A stretch of 64,000 nucleotides of DNA, taken from NCBI RefSeq assembly GCF_018861005.1, contig NZ_JAHKQL010000004.1:305459-369458 (forward strand), read 5' to 3'. Numbering within the stretch: position 1 is the first letter of the stretch; every line of letters begins with the position of its first letter. The notes under the pieces were generated by a model. The model made no database searches and was not told the DNA's origin. It saw only the letters and a program-made list of their open reading frames with translations. Shown here one piece after another: positions 44,343 through 53,356 of the stretch. Position numbers and translations under genes: made by a program. This DNA is from Polaribacter vadi. Its GTDB lineage: Bacteria > Bacteroidota > Bacteroidia > Flavobacteriales > Flavobacteriaceae.

Positions 44343-45194
44343 TCAGATACTAATTAATGAAAATTGAAAAACAGCACTCGTAGTTTTTTGTGCTAATTGA
44401 TTAACCGCTTTTTCAGTAAGCTGTAAAACTCTTGGGTAACCACCTGTTACTTGGCAATCTCTCATTAAAACAATTAATTTACCAGAAGGTGTTAATTGCA
44501 CAGTGCCAGGCAAAACTGCAGAAGTTAAAATTTGCGACAAACTATTTTCTATAGCTTCATTTAATTTATATCCCATTCTACTGTTATCTTTAGAAATAGT
44601 AAAAGTGGTGTTGAAGATTTCTTTTTGTTGATGGTTATTTAGCAAATCAAATTCAGGACCTTTATAACATTCGATTACCTTAGTCATAAAGTGATTTCTA
44701 TTTATTTTGATGGATGCTTTTGATGTTTCAATTCCATTATCTACCTCTTTATAAGGAATGGAATCTCCTTTTCTAAGTAAAAAATCTTTGGTAATATTTG
44801 GATAAAAACTTCTACTATTTAATTTCTCTTCTGATAAAAACCCATCTTTAACAGCCAAATAACAACGAATTCCATAGTTTATTTTACTAAAGGATAAAAT
44901 ATCATTTGGATGAATTAAAATTCTTTTATTTAGAGAAATTGCTACGTTATTAATCGTAGGTGAAAAATCGCCACCAGAAATACAGATTGTAGTGGATTTA
45001 GTAAATTCCAATTTACAAGCACCTAATGTAATTTCTATTACTGCACAATTAACAGAATTATTTAAAATACTATTTGCTAAATCTGCAGAATAACTATCCA
45101 TTGAACCAGAAATTGGTACACCAACTGAAGCAAAACCAACTCTACCTTTATCTTGAATAGTAGTAAAAAAACCTGATTTTAAAACCTTAAGCAT
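44343..45194 (-). CDS. pxpC: 5-oxoprolinase subunit C (biotin-dependent carboxyltransferase-like)
   Basis: PxpC, with PxpA and PxpB, forms the prokaryotic ATP-dependent 5-oxoprolinase that opens pyroglutamate to glutamate. The 283-residue protein begins LKSGFFTTIQDKGRVGFASVGVPISGSMDSYS, the KipA/DUR1-like hallmark, and continues with CISGGDFSP and LMRDCQVTGGYPRVLQL. It overlaps pxpB by 8 bases, so they are translationally coupled. A role as kinase-inhibitor antagonist (KipA) is known in B. subtilis, but the operon supports 5-oxoprolinase. Confidence 0.93.
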   Translation of the reverse strand: MLKVLKSGFFTTIQDKGRVGFASVGVPISGSMDSYSADLANSILNNSVNCAVIEITLGACKLEFTKSTTICISGGDFSPTINNVAISLNKRILIHPNDILSFSKINYGIRCYLAVKDGFLSEEKLNSRSFYPNITKDFLLRKGDSIPYKEVDNGIETSKASIKINRNHFMTKVIECYKGPEFDLLNNHQQKEIFNTTFTISKDNSRMGYKLNEAIENSLSQILTSAVLPGTVQLTPSGKLIVLMRDCQVTGGYPRVLQLTEKAVNQLAQKTTSAVFQFSLISI

Positions 45195-45918
45195 TGTGTA
45201 AAGTTTTAATAAGTTGATATTTCTTTACTTGTATTTCTTTTTCTAGTTGATAAAATTCATCCAAAGAAATGGATTTGAATTTGATAAAATCGCCAGCTTT
45301 TGCAAAACAAGGATTTTCTTTTTCTACATCAAAAAAATTAACAGGAGTTTTACCAATAATATTCCAACCACCAGCAGACTTATTTGGGTAAACCCCAGTT
45401 TGCTTACCTCCTATTCCTACAGCTCCTTTTGGCACATTTAATCTCGGATTTGGTTTTCTATCAAAATAAATTTTTGAATCTAAACCACCTAAATATAAGA
45501 AACCAGGTAAAAAACCAATAAAATAAATTTTATATAAAGCAGATGAATGCATTTGAATAATTTCATCAATTGCTAAATTTGATTTTTGAGAAATTTCTTC
45601 TAAATCAATTCCGAAAGTAACATCATAACAAACAGGAATTACCCATTGAAAATTGTTTTGTTTTTTTTTTTTTAAAGTTGATGCATAAATTAATTTTAAT
45701 TGATGAACCTCATCATTAAAATTCGAAACAAAGTGTTCATAAACGATGGTCAAAGAATTATAACCTTGAATAATATCGACAATTTCAGTATTATTTGTTG
45801 ATGTAATTTTTTGTTTAAAAAGTAAAATATCTTCTAATATTTTATCATCAATAATAGATTGCCATTCAATTAGAATTGCTTTTACACCAAAAGGTTTATA
45901 TGTAATATTTTTAATCAA
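45187..45918 (-). CDS. pxpB: 5-oxoprolinase subunit B (KipI-like)
   Basis: A 243-residue KipI-family protein: IPVCYDVTFGIDLEEIS, IYFIGFLPGFLYLGGLD, RKPNPRLNVPKGAVGIGGKQTGVYP and GGWNIIGKTP are family motifs. It overlaps pxpA and pxpC by 8 bases each. A run of 13 T on the plus strand (45661-45673), 13 A in the coding strand, encodes the KKKK stretch of residues about 83-86. Such a run is prone to slippage and could switch the reading frame or simply be a sequencing-error risk. Confidence 0.93.
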   Translation of the reverse strand: MIKNITYKPFGVKAILIEWQSIIDDKILEDILLFKQKITSTNNTEIVDIIQGYNSLTIVYEHFVSNFNDEVHQLKLIYASTLKKKKQNNFQWVIPVCYDVTFGIDLEEISQKSNLAIDEIIQMHSSALYKIYFIGFLPGFLYLGGLDSKIYFDRKPNPRLNVPKGAVGIGGKQTGVYPNKSAGGWNIIGKTPVNFFDVEKENPCFAKAGDFIKFKSISLDEFYQLEKEIQVKKYQLIKTLHNA

Positions 45919-46642
45919 TTTTAAACCCTTCTTTTTGAATTTCTTGATGAATAAATTTTACGATTTCAATAGCATTTTCAGTATCTCCATGCACACAAAA
46001 AGTATTTGATTTTATTGGTATTTCTAAGCCAGAAATTGTTTTTACTTTCTGATGTTTTATCATCTGTAAAACATGATTCACAACCGCTCTTTTATCAACT
46101 AATAAAGCATTTTTCTGTTTTCTAGGAACCAAAGTTAAATCGTTATTATAATTTCTATCAGCAAATGCTTCATACATAATCTTGATGTTATTTTTCAAAG
46201 CAACTTTCTCTATTACAGAATTATATGGCACATATAAATAAGTTTCTTTTAAATATGGTTTTATAACATCAATAAAGAAAATAGCCAATTTTTCATCTAC
46301 AGCAATTGCATTATACAAAGCTCCATGTGGTTTTATGTGATGTAATTTTGCATCAAACAAAGACAATCTTTCTAAAAATAAATTCATTTGATTTTGAATA
46401 CTCTTCTTTAAGTCTTCATCAGAAATTTGCATTAACACTCTGCCAAAATTTTCTTTATCAGGAAAGGAAGGATGTGCACCAATTTTCACCTTATTTTCTT
46501 TCGCTAATTTTATAGTTTTATCAATGGTTTTAACATCACCAAAATGGCCTCCACAAGCAATGTTACAGGATGAAATATAAGGCATTAGTAAATGCTCATT
46601 TACTACACCTTCTCCAACATCGCAATTAATATCAATAATCAT
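45911..46642 (-). CDS. pxpA: 5-oxoprolinase subunit A (LamB/YcsF family)
   Basis: The catalytic-barrel subunit of 5-oxoprolinase. The start IIDINCDVGEG, then ISSCNIACGGHFGD, KIGAHPSFPD and HIKPHGALYN are the LamB/YcsF motifs. I start at the ATG at 46642, one base after the Nramp stop codon; an ATG at 46654 lies inside the Nramp gene. It overlaps pxpB by 8 bases. With pxpB, pxpC and the upstream Nramp-type gene it mirrors the ycsGF-kipIA order of Bacillus. Confidence 0.93.
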   Translation of the reverse strand: MIIDINCDVGEGVVNEHLLMPYISSCNIACGGHFGDVKTIDKTIKLAKENKVKIGAHPSFPDKENFGRVLMQISDEDLKKSIQNQMNLFLERLSLFDAKLHHIKPHGALYNAIAVDEKLAIFFIDVIKPYLKETYLYVPYNSVIEKVALKNNIKIMYEAFADRNYNNDLTLVPRKQKNALLVDKRAVVNHVLQMIKHQKVKTISGLEIPIKSNTFCVHGDTENAIEIVKFIHQEIQKEGFKID

Positions 46643-46643
46643 T

Positions 46644-47870
46644 TTAGAATACATTAAACACTTTTAGAATACCTTTTACACCAAGAAAAACAGCAATTAA
46701 TAAAATTATAAATCCAAAAATATTCTGAGTTTTAGAATTTACAAAACCACCTAAAACATTCTTTTTATTCATAATCCATAATAAAATTCCGGCTATAATT
46801 GGCAATAACATACCATTTGCAACTTGCGCAAATTTTATAATTTCTATAGGTTTAATGCCAATTGAAGAAAACAAAACACCTAAAAACAGTACAACAATCC
46901 AAACAAATCGAAATGATTTAGATTGTAAACCACCTTTTAAACCCAAACATCCTTTTGCTACATAAGCTGCTGCTAAAGGTGCTGTAATTGCAGAAGTTAT
47001 ACCAGCAGCAAATAAGCCTAAAGCCAGAAAGTATTTGGCAAATTCGCCATATAAAGGCGCTAAACCTTCTGCTAAATCTGCAGCATTTAAAATATCTTTA
47101 GATGGTATTGAAGCTGCAGAAATAATGATTGCCATAGAAACCATTCCTCCTAAAATTATAGAAACTATTGTATCTTTTTTCGCGAATTTTAAATCCTCTT
47201 TTTTGTTCCATCTTTCTTTAACTAAAGAAGCATGTAAAAACAAATTGTAAGGCACAACAGTTGTACCAATTAAACCAATTATTGTTAATAAACTTTTCTC
47301 TGGAAACTTAGGAATAAACAATCCTCTTAAAATTTCTAATACATTGGGTTTGGTTACAATTGCTGTAATTACAAAAGAAAAACTCATTAATAAAACTAAA
47401 GCCACCAAAGCTTTTTCAAGAAATTTATAATTACCAATATATAAAAGCACAAAGGCAATTACACCAATTATTAAACTCATTAAATTAATGGTTAACTCAC
47501 CAAAAATGAGTTTAAACTCGCCAAAAACAGTTTCTAAACCTAAAATTCCTCCACTAATATTTCCTGCTTCATAAGAAGCATTACCAATAACAATAGCAGC
47601 TAAAATTAAAATGGTAACAAAGTATTTTAAAAACGGAATTTTAATTTCTTCACGAATAACTTCTGATAATCCTTTTTGAGAAATGATACCCAATCTTGCA
47701 GCCATTTCTTGCAAAACAATGGTTGCAATAATAGACAATAACATTGCCCATAGTAAATTAAAGCCAAAACTTACACCAGCCAAAGTGCAAAGTGTTACTG
47801 TTCCTGGACCAATAAAAGCAGCAGCTACTAAAGTACCTGGTCCAATATTTTGAAACCATTTTTTAATCAT
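46644..47870 (-). CDS. Nramp-fold transporter lacking canonical metal ligands
   Basis: A 408-residue, 11-helix transporter of the Nramp family, first gene of the 5-oxoprolinase operon. Canonical Nramps bind metals with DPGN in helix 1 and MPH in helix 6. Here these are GPGT (21-24) and VPY (206-208, in VVPYNLFLH), so the Asp, Asn and Met ligands are all gone. The protein is therefore unlikely to carry transition metals by the known mechanism. Its coupling to pxpABC suggests uptake of 5-oxoproline or a related amide, by inference. YcsG of B. subtilis holds the same operon place. Confidence 0.9.
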   Translation of the reverse strand: MIKKWFQNIGPGTLVAAAFIGPGTVTLCTLAGVSFGFNLLWAMLLSIIATIVLQEMAARLGIISQKGLSEVIREEIKIPFLKYFVTILILAAIVIGNASYEAGNISGGILGLETVFGEFKLIFGELTINLMSLIIGVIAFVLLYIGNYKFLEKALVALVLLMSFSFVITAIVTKPNVLEILRGLFIPKFPEKSLLTIIGLIGTTVVPYNLFLHASLVKERWNKKEDLKFAKKDTIVSIILGGMVSMAIIISAASIPSKDILNAADLAEGLAPLYGEFAKYFLALGLFAAGITSAITAPLAAAYVAKGCLGLKGGLQSKSFRFVWIVVLFLGVLFSSIGIKPIEIIKFAQVANGMLLPIIAGILLWIMNKKNVLGGFVNSKTQNIFGFIILLIAVFLGVKGILKVFNVF

Positions 47871-47918
47871 TCAAAAATAATTTTTTAGTTCTTTGACTAA
47901 AGATACTTTTTTAAATAG

Positions 47919-47944
47919 AAAAACACCTCAAAAGAGGTGTTTTT
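47919..47944 (-). terminator. Terminator after pckA
   Basis: AACACCTC and GAGGTGTT pair around a TTTT loop, with TTTTTC following on the minus strand. Confidence 0.8.
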
Positions 47945-47968
47945 TGTCTAAACAAACATTACTAAAAA

Positions 47969-49579
47969 TTAATGCGCATATCTTTGAGGTCCTCCTCTGC
48001 GAATTTCTTCATTAGCAAAATCTTCAAATTGTTTAAAATTATTTCTAAATGCATTCGATAATTTAAACGCAGTTTCATAATAAGCTTCATCATTATTCCA
48101 AGTTGCTCTTGGACTCAATAATTCTGTTGGCACACCAGGACAAGATCTTGGTTGTGCAACACCAAATACAGAATGAATGTGGTAATCTTCGTATCTATAA
48201 TCACCTAAATCTCCATTTAAAACAGCAGTAATCATGGCTCTTGTGTATTTTAATGGCATTCTTCTACCTACACCATATTTACCTCCAGACCAACCTGTGT
48301 TTATCAACCAAACATTTACACCTGCATCTGTCATTTTTTTGCTTAACATTTCTGCATATCTTGTTGGGTGTAAAGGCATAAAAGGCGCTCCAAAACATGC
48401 TGAAAAACTTGGCACTGGTTCAGTTACACCTGCTTCTGTACCTGCAACTTTTGCTGTATAACCAGAAATAAAATGATAGGCAGCTTGTGCAGGAGTCAAT
48501 TTTGAAATTGGAGGCAAAACACCAAAAGCATCTGCAGTTAAAAAGAAAATATTCTTCGGATTTTCGCCAATAGAAGGCTCTTTTATATTATCTATATGAT
48601 AAATAGGATAACTAACTCTAGTATTTTGAGTAATAGAAGTGTCTGAAAAATCGACAACTCCATTATCATCCATTACAACATTTTCTAAAATGGCTCCTTT
48701 TTTAATTGCTGCAAAAATTTCTGGTTCTTGTTCTTGAGATAAGTTAATCACTTTTGCATAACAACCACCTTCAAAATTAAAAACGGTGTTTTCGGCTGTC
48801 CAACCATGTTCATCATCACCAATTAAACTTCTGTTTGGATCTGTAGATAACGTTGTTTTTCCTGTACCAGATAAACCAAAGAAAATAGCAGTATCTCCAG
48901 CTGCACCAACATTTGCAGAACAATGCATAGGCAAAGTGTTTTTATACATTGGTAAAATGAAATTTAAAGCAGAAAAAATTCCTTTTTTAATTTCGCCTGT
49001 ATAACCTGTACCACCAATTAAAGCAATTTTTTTTGTGAAATTTAAAATTGCAAAATTGTGCTGTCGAGTTCCATCAACCTCAGCATCAGACATAAAACCT
49101 GGTGCATTAATTACGGTCCATTCTGGAGTAAAGTTTTCTAACTCTTCTTCTGTTGGTCGTAAAAACATATTGTAAGCAAACATATTACTCCAAGGATGTT
49201 CGTTTACAACTCTTATATTTAATTTGTAATTTTCATCTGCACAAGCATAACTATCTCTTACAAAAACTTCTTTTTCAGATAAATAATCTACAACTTTGTT
49301 ATATAATTTATCGAATTTATCTTGTTCAAAGGGTAAATTTATCTTGCTCCACCAAACTTCATTTTCTGTAATTGCATCTTTTACAATAAAACGATCCATA
49401 GGAGAACGACCTGTAAATTCACCCGTATTTATAGCAATTGCGCCTAAAGATGATTCTACTCCTAAATCTTTTTCTAAAATTTCTTTGTGTAATTCGCTAG
49501 AAGTTAATTGATAACGAATTGTTGCATTTTTAATTCCTAGACTATTTAACGAAATCGATTTCGTATTTGTATCTACCAT
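47969..49579 (-). CDS. pckA: Phosphoenolpyruvate carboxykinase (ATP)
   Basis: PckA turns oxaloacetate and ATP into phosphoenolpyruvate and CO2, the first step of gluconeogenesis. The 536-residue protein has the kinase-1a loop GLSGTGKT (235-242), FTGRSPMDRFIV near the start, YFxxGYTAKVAGTE-like FISGYTAKVAGTEAG and NTGWSGGKYGVGRRM. Length matches the family. Monocistronic, with its own promoter box and terminator. Confidence 0.97.
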   Translation of the reverse strand: MVDTNTKSISLNSLGIKNATIRYQLTSSELHKEILEKDLGVESSLGAIAINTGEFTGRSPMDRFIVKDAITENEVWWSKINLPFEQDKFDKLYNKVVDYLSEKEVFVRDSYACADENYKLNIRVVNEHPWSNMFAYNMFLRPTEEELENFTPEWTVINAPGFMSDAEVDGTRQHNFAILNFTKKIALIGGTGYTGEIKKGIFSALNFILPMYKNTLPMHCSANVGAAGDTAIFFGLSGTGKTTLSTDPNRSLIGDDEHGWTAENTVFNFEGGCYAKVINLSQEQEPEIFAAIKKGAILENVVMDDNGVVDFSDTSITQNTRVSYPIYHIDNIKEPSIGENPKNIFFLTADAFGVLPPISKLTPAQAAYHFISGYTAKVAGTEAGVTEPVPSFSACFGAPFMPLHPTRYAEMLSKKMTDAGVNVWLINTGWSGGKYGVGRRMPLKYTRAMITAVLNGDLGDYRYEDYHIHSVFGVAQPRSCPGVPTELLSPRATWNNDEAYYETAFKLSNAFRNNFKQFEDFANEEIRRGGPQRYAH

Positions 49580-49606
49580 ATCAATATTTTTTGGTTTTTA
49601 TAAGTA

Positions 49607-49614
49607 ACAAAACT
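49607..49614 (-). promoter_or_regulatory. -7 promoter box of pckA
   Basis: TAGTTTTG on the minus strand matches TAnnTTTG, with a TTG about 15 bases upstream and a leader of about 25 bases. Confidence 0.5.
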
Positions 49615-49663
49615 AATGAATATTTTAAAACAACCCATTTATTATATAACTTTTACGAATTAT

Positions 49664-50044
49664 TTAATTCTTCCTATTTTTTATTAAGAATATTATAATC
49701 ATTGAAATCCAAGCGATTATAAAGAATAATCCTCCTAAAGGAGTTATAAACCAAATTGATTTAGCTGTAATTTTTGTTAATTGAATTAAATAAATAGAGC
49801 CTGAGAAAAAAAGAATTCCTAAGAAAAAAAAGTAACTAATTGTATTTTTTTGTTTGATAGAAAACCCAACATACATATTTACAAATAACAAAACAATTGT
49901 ATGATACATTTGATAACGAACTGCAGTTTCGAAACTTTGTAACTCAGCAACAGTTAAAGTTTCTTTTAAAGCATGAGCACCAAAAGCACCTAAAATAACT
50001 GCTGATAAACCTAAAAAACAAGTAATTACTAAGTTTTTAAACAT
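49664..50044 (-). CDS. DUF423 membrane protein
   Basis: A 126-residue protein with four membrane helices. The segment LGAFGAHALKETLTVAELQSFETAVRYQMYHT is the DUF423 signature, followed by FSGSIYLIQLT and TPLGGLFFIIAWISM. The family is widespread (YwdK, YgdD) and uncharacterised. It faces away from the saccharopine dehydrogenase-like gene, with a 71-base gap that must hold both promoters. Confidence 0.92.
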   Translation of the reverse strand: MFKNLVITCFLGLSAVILGAFGAHALKETLTVAELQSFETAVRYQMYHTIVLLFVNMYVGFSIKQKNTISYFFFLGILFFSGSIYLIQLTKITAKSIWFITPLGGLFFIIAWISMIIIFLIKNRKN

Positions 50045-50115
50045 TTTTTAATGATTTTGTTAATTTTTAAACAATTATATTATCTTCGTTTAAAACAAAA
50101 ATACAGCTTTCTTTT

Positions 50116-51483
50116 ATGAAAAATATACTAATAATTGGCGCAGGAAAATCGAGCTCAGCTTTAATTAAATATTTATTAGATAAATCTGATGAAGAAAGCT
50201 TAAGATTAACTATTGGAGATATATCCACAGAAAATGTGCTAAAATTAATCAACAATCATAAAAATGCTAAGGCAATTATCTTGGATGTTTTTGATACGCA
50301 TCAAAGAGAAAAAGAAATCGAAAAAGCAGATCTTGTAATTTCGATGTTACCTGCAAGATTTCATTTAGAAGTTGCCAAAGATTGTATCAAACTTAAAAAA
50401 CATATGGTTACAGCTTCTTATGTATCCGAAGAAATGAAAGCACTAGATAATGCCGCCAAAGAAAATGGTTTGGTTTTTATGAATGAAATTGGTTTAGACC
50501 CAGGAATAGATCACATGAGTGCTATGCAAGTTATAGATAGAATTAGAGAAAGTGGTGCTAAAATGTTGTTGTTTGAGTCTTTTTGTGGTGGTTTGGTTAC
50601 CCCTGAAAGTGATTCAAATTTATGGAATTATAAGTTTACCTGGAATCCTAGAAATGTAGTTTTGGCTGGCCAAGGAGGAGCTGCCATGTTTATACAAGAA
50701 GGTACTTATAAATACATTCCATATCATAAATTGTTTCGAAGAACAGAATTTTTAAAAATTGATAACGAAAAATTTGAAGCTTATGCCAATAGAGATTCTT
50801 TAAAATATAGAAGTGTTTATGGTTTAGATGATATACCAACTATGTACAGAGGAACCATTAGACGAGTTGGTTTTTCTAGGGCTTGGAACATTTTTGTTCA
50901 GTTGGGTATGACTGATGATTCTTATACCATAGAAGATTCTGAGTATATGAGTTATCGTGATTTTACAAACTTATTTTTAGCTTATTCTCCTTCAGATTCT
51001 GTAGAATTAAAATTACGTTCTTATTTAAAAATTGATCAAGATGATATTATGTGGGAAAAATTAGTTGAACTTGATCTTTTTAATCCGAAGAAAAAAATAG
51101 CACTTAAAAACGCTACACCTGCTCAAATTTTACAGAAAATCTTAGAAGATTCTTGGACTTTACAAGAAAACGATAAAGATATGATTGTAATGCAGCACCT
51201 TTTTGGTTATGAAATTCATGGTAAAAAACTCCAAATTGAAAGCAGTTTGGTTGTTGAAGGCGAAAATCAGACCTATACAGCCATGTCAAAAACTGTGGGA
51301 TTACCTGTTGCAATTGCGGCTTTAAAAATTTTAAAAGGAGAAATAAAAACTCCTGGAGTTCAAATACCCATAACCAAAGAAGTTTATAAGCCTATTTTAA
51401 AGGAACTCGAAAATTATGGTATTAAATTTAAAGAAAGAAATGTAGAATATTTGGGTTATAATCCTAATCATGTAATGGGTTAA
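50116..51483 (+). CDS. Saccharopine dehydrogenase family protein
   Basis: A 455-residue NAD(P)-binding oxidoreductase. The start ILIIGAGKSSSALIKYLLDK is a Rossmann motif; MNEIGLDPGIDHMSAMQVID and the C-terminal domain (about 150-400) are typical of Lys9-type saccharopine dehydrogenases. It probably interconverts saccharopine and either lysine plus 2-oxoglutarate or glutamate plus aminoadipate semialdehyde. No second lysine-degradation gene is nearby, so substrate is uncertain; related enzymes act on carboxyspermidine and other secondary amino acids. Confidence 0.85.
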   Translation: MKNILIIGAGKSSSALIKYLLDKSDEESLRLTIGDISTENVLKLINNHKNAKAIILDVFDTHQREKEIEKADLVISMLPARFHLEVAKDCIKLKKHMVTASYVSEEMKALDNAAKENGLVFMNEIGLDPGIDHMSAMQVIDRIRESGAKMLLFESFCGGLVTPESDSNLWNYKFTWNPRNVVLAGQGGAAMFIQEGTYKYIPYHKLFRRTEFLKIDNEKFEAYANRDSLKYRSVYGLDDIPTMYRGTIRRVGFSRAWNIFVQLGMTDDSYTIEDSEYMSYRDFTNLFLAYSPSDSVELKLRSYLKIDQDDIMWEKLVELDLFNPKKKIALKNATPAQILQKILEDSWTLQENDKDMIVMQHLFGYEIHGKKLQIESSLVVEGENQTYTAMSKTVGLPVAIAALKILKGEIKTPGVQIPITKEVYKPILKELENYGIKFKERNVEYLGYNPNHVMG

Positions 51484-51573
51484 AAAATCAACAATAAAGT
51501 TTTTAAAATAAAAATCAAACTTTTTTATTTTACTGGTGTCTAATTAAAAACAACAAACTTTATTAGACAACTT

Positions 51574-52005
51574 ATGAAATTTCTAAAACACTTAACTACA
51601 ATAGTTTTAATAACATTATATACTTCTTGCACCACAAATACAACCATTGAAGAAATAGATGATGAAATAGAAGTTACAGCAAAAACTATAGAAATAGTAC
51701 TAACCACTTCTCAATTAGAATTCGATGAAATAATGGTATCTTATTATGATTTTGATTTGTCTGAATGGGTTTATGGGCCAATGCAATTTACTTATGATGA
51801 TGAAGGTAACCCAGAACCTATAGTTATTACATTAAATGATTACACATATAACACAATTGAAGGTGAAGCTTACAGAAAAAATAATTTAGAATTTTCTTTA
51901 AAAGTTCAAGTTTATATTGATGAAGTTTTGCACTTTGAAACCGAAAGTATTGGTACAGAGTTAGAATGGGCACATGTAGATTTTAATTATACAATTGATG
52001 AATAA
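51574..52005 (+). CDS. Lipoprotein of a paralogous pair, unknown function (copy 1)
   Basis: A 143-residue lipoprotein with a signal peptide ending LYTSC (Cys19), then an acidic, beta-rich domain. I recognise no named family. It is a paralogue of the lipoprotein at 52818-53240: shared are an acidic linker after the lipobox, a (N/S)YYD(F/Y) motif, a P(I/V)VITL(N/D)DY motif, YRKN, and the ending (V/I)(D/E)FNY. The two genes flank trmN6. Periplasmic or surface location is inferred from the lipobox. Confidence 0.65.
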   Translation: MKFLKHLTTIVLITLYTSCTTNTTIEEIDDEIEVTAKTIEIVLTTSQLEFDEIMVSYYDFDLSEWVYGPMQFTYDDEGNPEPIVITLNDYTYNTIEGEAYRKNNLEFSLKVQVYIDEVLHFETESIGTELEWAHVDFNYTIDE

Positions 52006-52006
52006 T

Positions 52007-52729
52007 TTACATTTTAAGATAAAAATCTTTGGTTAAATTAATATACTCTTTGGTGTATTGATGACGTTCGGTTTCTATAATTAAAAGTTCTTTATTTAGT
52101 GCGGTTTCAATAAAAGAAAACTCTAACAAACTTCTTTTTATTTCTGATGCAGGATTGCCTTGAACTTGACAAATTCTATTTAGAAACAAACCTTTAATAT
52201 TGGCTAGTTTAATAAAATTCACTTCCTCTTTATAAGGTATTATTGTTGTAAACTTTCCGTTTTTAGATAAGATTTTTATAACTCCAGATAGTAAATCTTC
52301 AAAAGATAGCGAACTTGTAAATCTTGCTTTATTCCTTGCTTTATCTTGGGTTTCAAAATCATCTGTATAAAAAGGCGGATTCGAAATAATTAAATCATAA
52401 GTTTCTTCTTCATCAGCAATTTCATCAGCAAATTCTTGAAAAGTGGCATTATAACAATACAAACGATCTCCCCAATCAGATTGCTCAAAATTTTCTACAG
52501 ATTGTTCGTATGCATTTTCTTCTATTTCTACAGCATCTATAGTCATTGCATCAGAACGTTGTGCCAACATTAACGCAACAACACCAGTGCCAGAACCAAT
52601 ATCTAGAATTGAATCTGGGTAAAAATTTACAGTGCACCAAGCACCTAACAAAACACCATCTGTGCCAATTTTCATAGCTGTTTTATCTTGATTTACTGAA
52701 AATTCTTTAAATTTAAAAATTGAATTCAT
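52007..52729 (-). CDS. trmN6: tRNA1(Val) (adenine(37)-N6)-methyltransferase
   Basis: A SAM-dependent N6-adenine methyltransferase of the YfiC/TrmN6 type, 240 residues. The SAM loop DIGSGTG (43-49) and the catalytic NPPF (117-120) are intact, and FKFKEFSVNQDKTAMKIGTDGVLLGAW is characteristic. It methylates A37 of tRNA-Val in E. coli. It lies between two paralogous lipoprotein genes and runs opposite to them, its stop codon touching the first one. Confidence 0.9.
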   Translation of the reverse strand: MNSIFKFKEFSVNQDKTAMKIGTDGVLLGAWCTVNFYPDSILDIGSGTGVVALMLAQRSDAMTIDAVEIEENAYEQSVENFEQSDWGDRLYCYNATFQEFADEIADEEETYDLIISNPPFYTDDFETQDKARNKARFTSSLSFEDLLSGVIKILSKNGKFTTIIPYKEEVNFIKLANIKGLFLNRICQVQGNPASEIKRSLLEFSFIETALNKELLIIETERHQYTKEYINLTKDFYLKM

Positions 52730-52785
52730 TCTGCAAAATTAACAATATTTATTTCTAATAATTCTTATTTTTACACTGTTTGCAG

Positions 52786-52793
52786 TATTTTTG
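52786..52793 (+). promoter_or_regulatory. -7 promoter box of the second lipoprotein gene
   Basis: TATTTTTG matches TAnnTTTG. The expected start near 52800 lies after an upstream in-frame ATG at 52791 and before the ATG at 52818, which fixes the latter as the start codon. Confidence 0.55.
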
Positions 52794-52817
52794 TACATTA
52801 CCCTAAAATCATTTAAT

Positions 52818-53240
52818 ATGAAGAGATTATTTCTTTTACTACTTGTTGTTTATAGTTGTACTACTGGCACTATACAAACAGAAGAAGAAACTACAGAAGT
52901 TTTAGATAAAACAGTTAGAATAGAAGTAAATACATTGCAAGAAAATGACGCAGTACAGATTAATTATTATGACTATATTGAAGACAAACATATTTTAAAT
53001 GAATATCTGTTTAATTATGATTCATCTGGCAACGCAATACCTGTAGTTATTACTTTAGATGATTACGATTTTAGATTTATTCAAGGAAATATTTATAGAA
53101 AAAACTCTATTCCTACACAACTTTCATTAAAAATTTATGTTGATGATGAATTGATTATTGATGAAAGCAAAACTGGTGATGGATCTGAGTGGATAAATAT
53201 TGAATTTAACTACGATATTTTAAAGGAAGAAAATATATAA
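52818..53240 (+). CDS. Lipoprotein of a paralogous pair, unknown function (copy 2)
   Basis: A 140-residue lipoprotein: signal peptide MKRLFLLLLVVYSC with Cys14 as lipid site, an acidic linker, then a beta-rich domain with INYYDY, IPVVITLDDYDF and YRKNS, ending IEFNYDI. It is the paralogue of the gene at 51574-52005. An ATG at 52791 would give a longer product, but it falls inside the -7 box and spoils the signal peptide, so I start at 52818. Function unknown. Confidence 0.65.
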   Translation: MKRLFLLLLVVYSCTTGTIQTEEETTEVLDKTVRIEVNTLQENDAVQINYYDYIEDKHILNEYLFNYDSSGNAIPVVITLDDYDFRFIQGNIYRKNSIPTQLSLKIYVDDELIIDESKTGDGSEWINIEFNYDILKEENI

Positions 53241-53262
53241 ACAAGTAATAACTTCAATTATA

Positions 53263-53308
53263 AAAAAGTAGAATTTTAAATAAAGATTTAAAATTCTACT
53301 TTTTTTTT
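53263..53308. terminator. Bidirectional terminator after the second lipoprotein gene
   Basis: An 18-base perfect stem, AAAAAGTAGAATTTTAAA with its complement at 53287-53304, has a T run on each strand and lies between convergent genes. Confidence 0.9.
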
Positions 53309-53356
53309 GGAGGAAAAATCCACAAAACTTTCTTACATTTTATTCATTTAATGCAA

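Noticed and set aside
52791-53240. Longer start (ATG 52791) for the second lipoprotein
   Set aside because: It lies inside the TATTTTTG promoter box and adds residues that break the lipoprotein signal peptide. ATG 52818 fits better.
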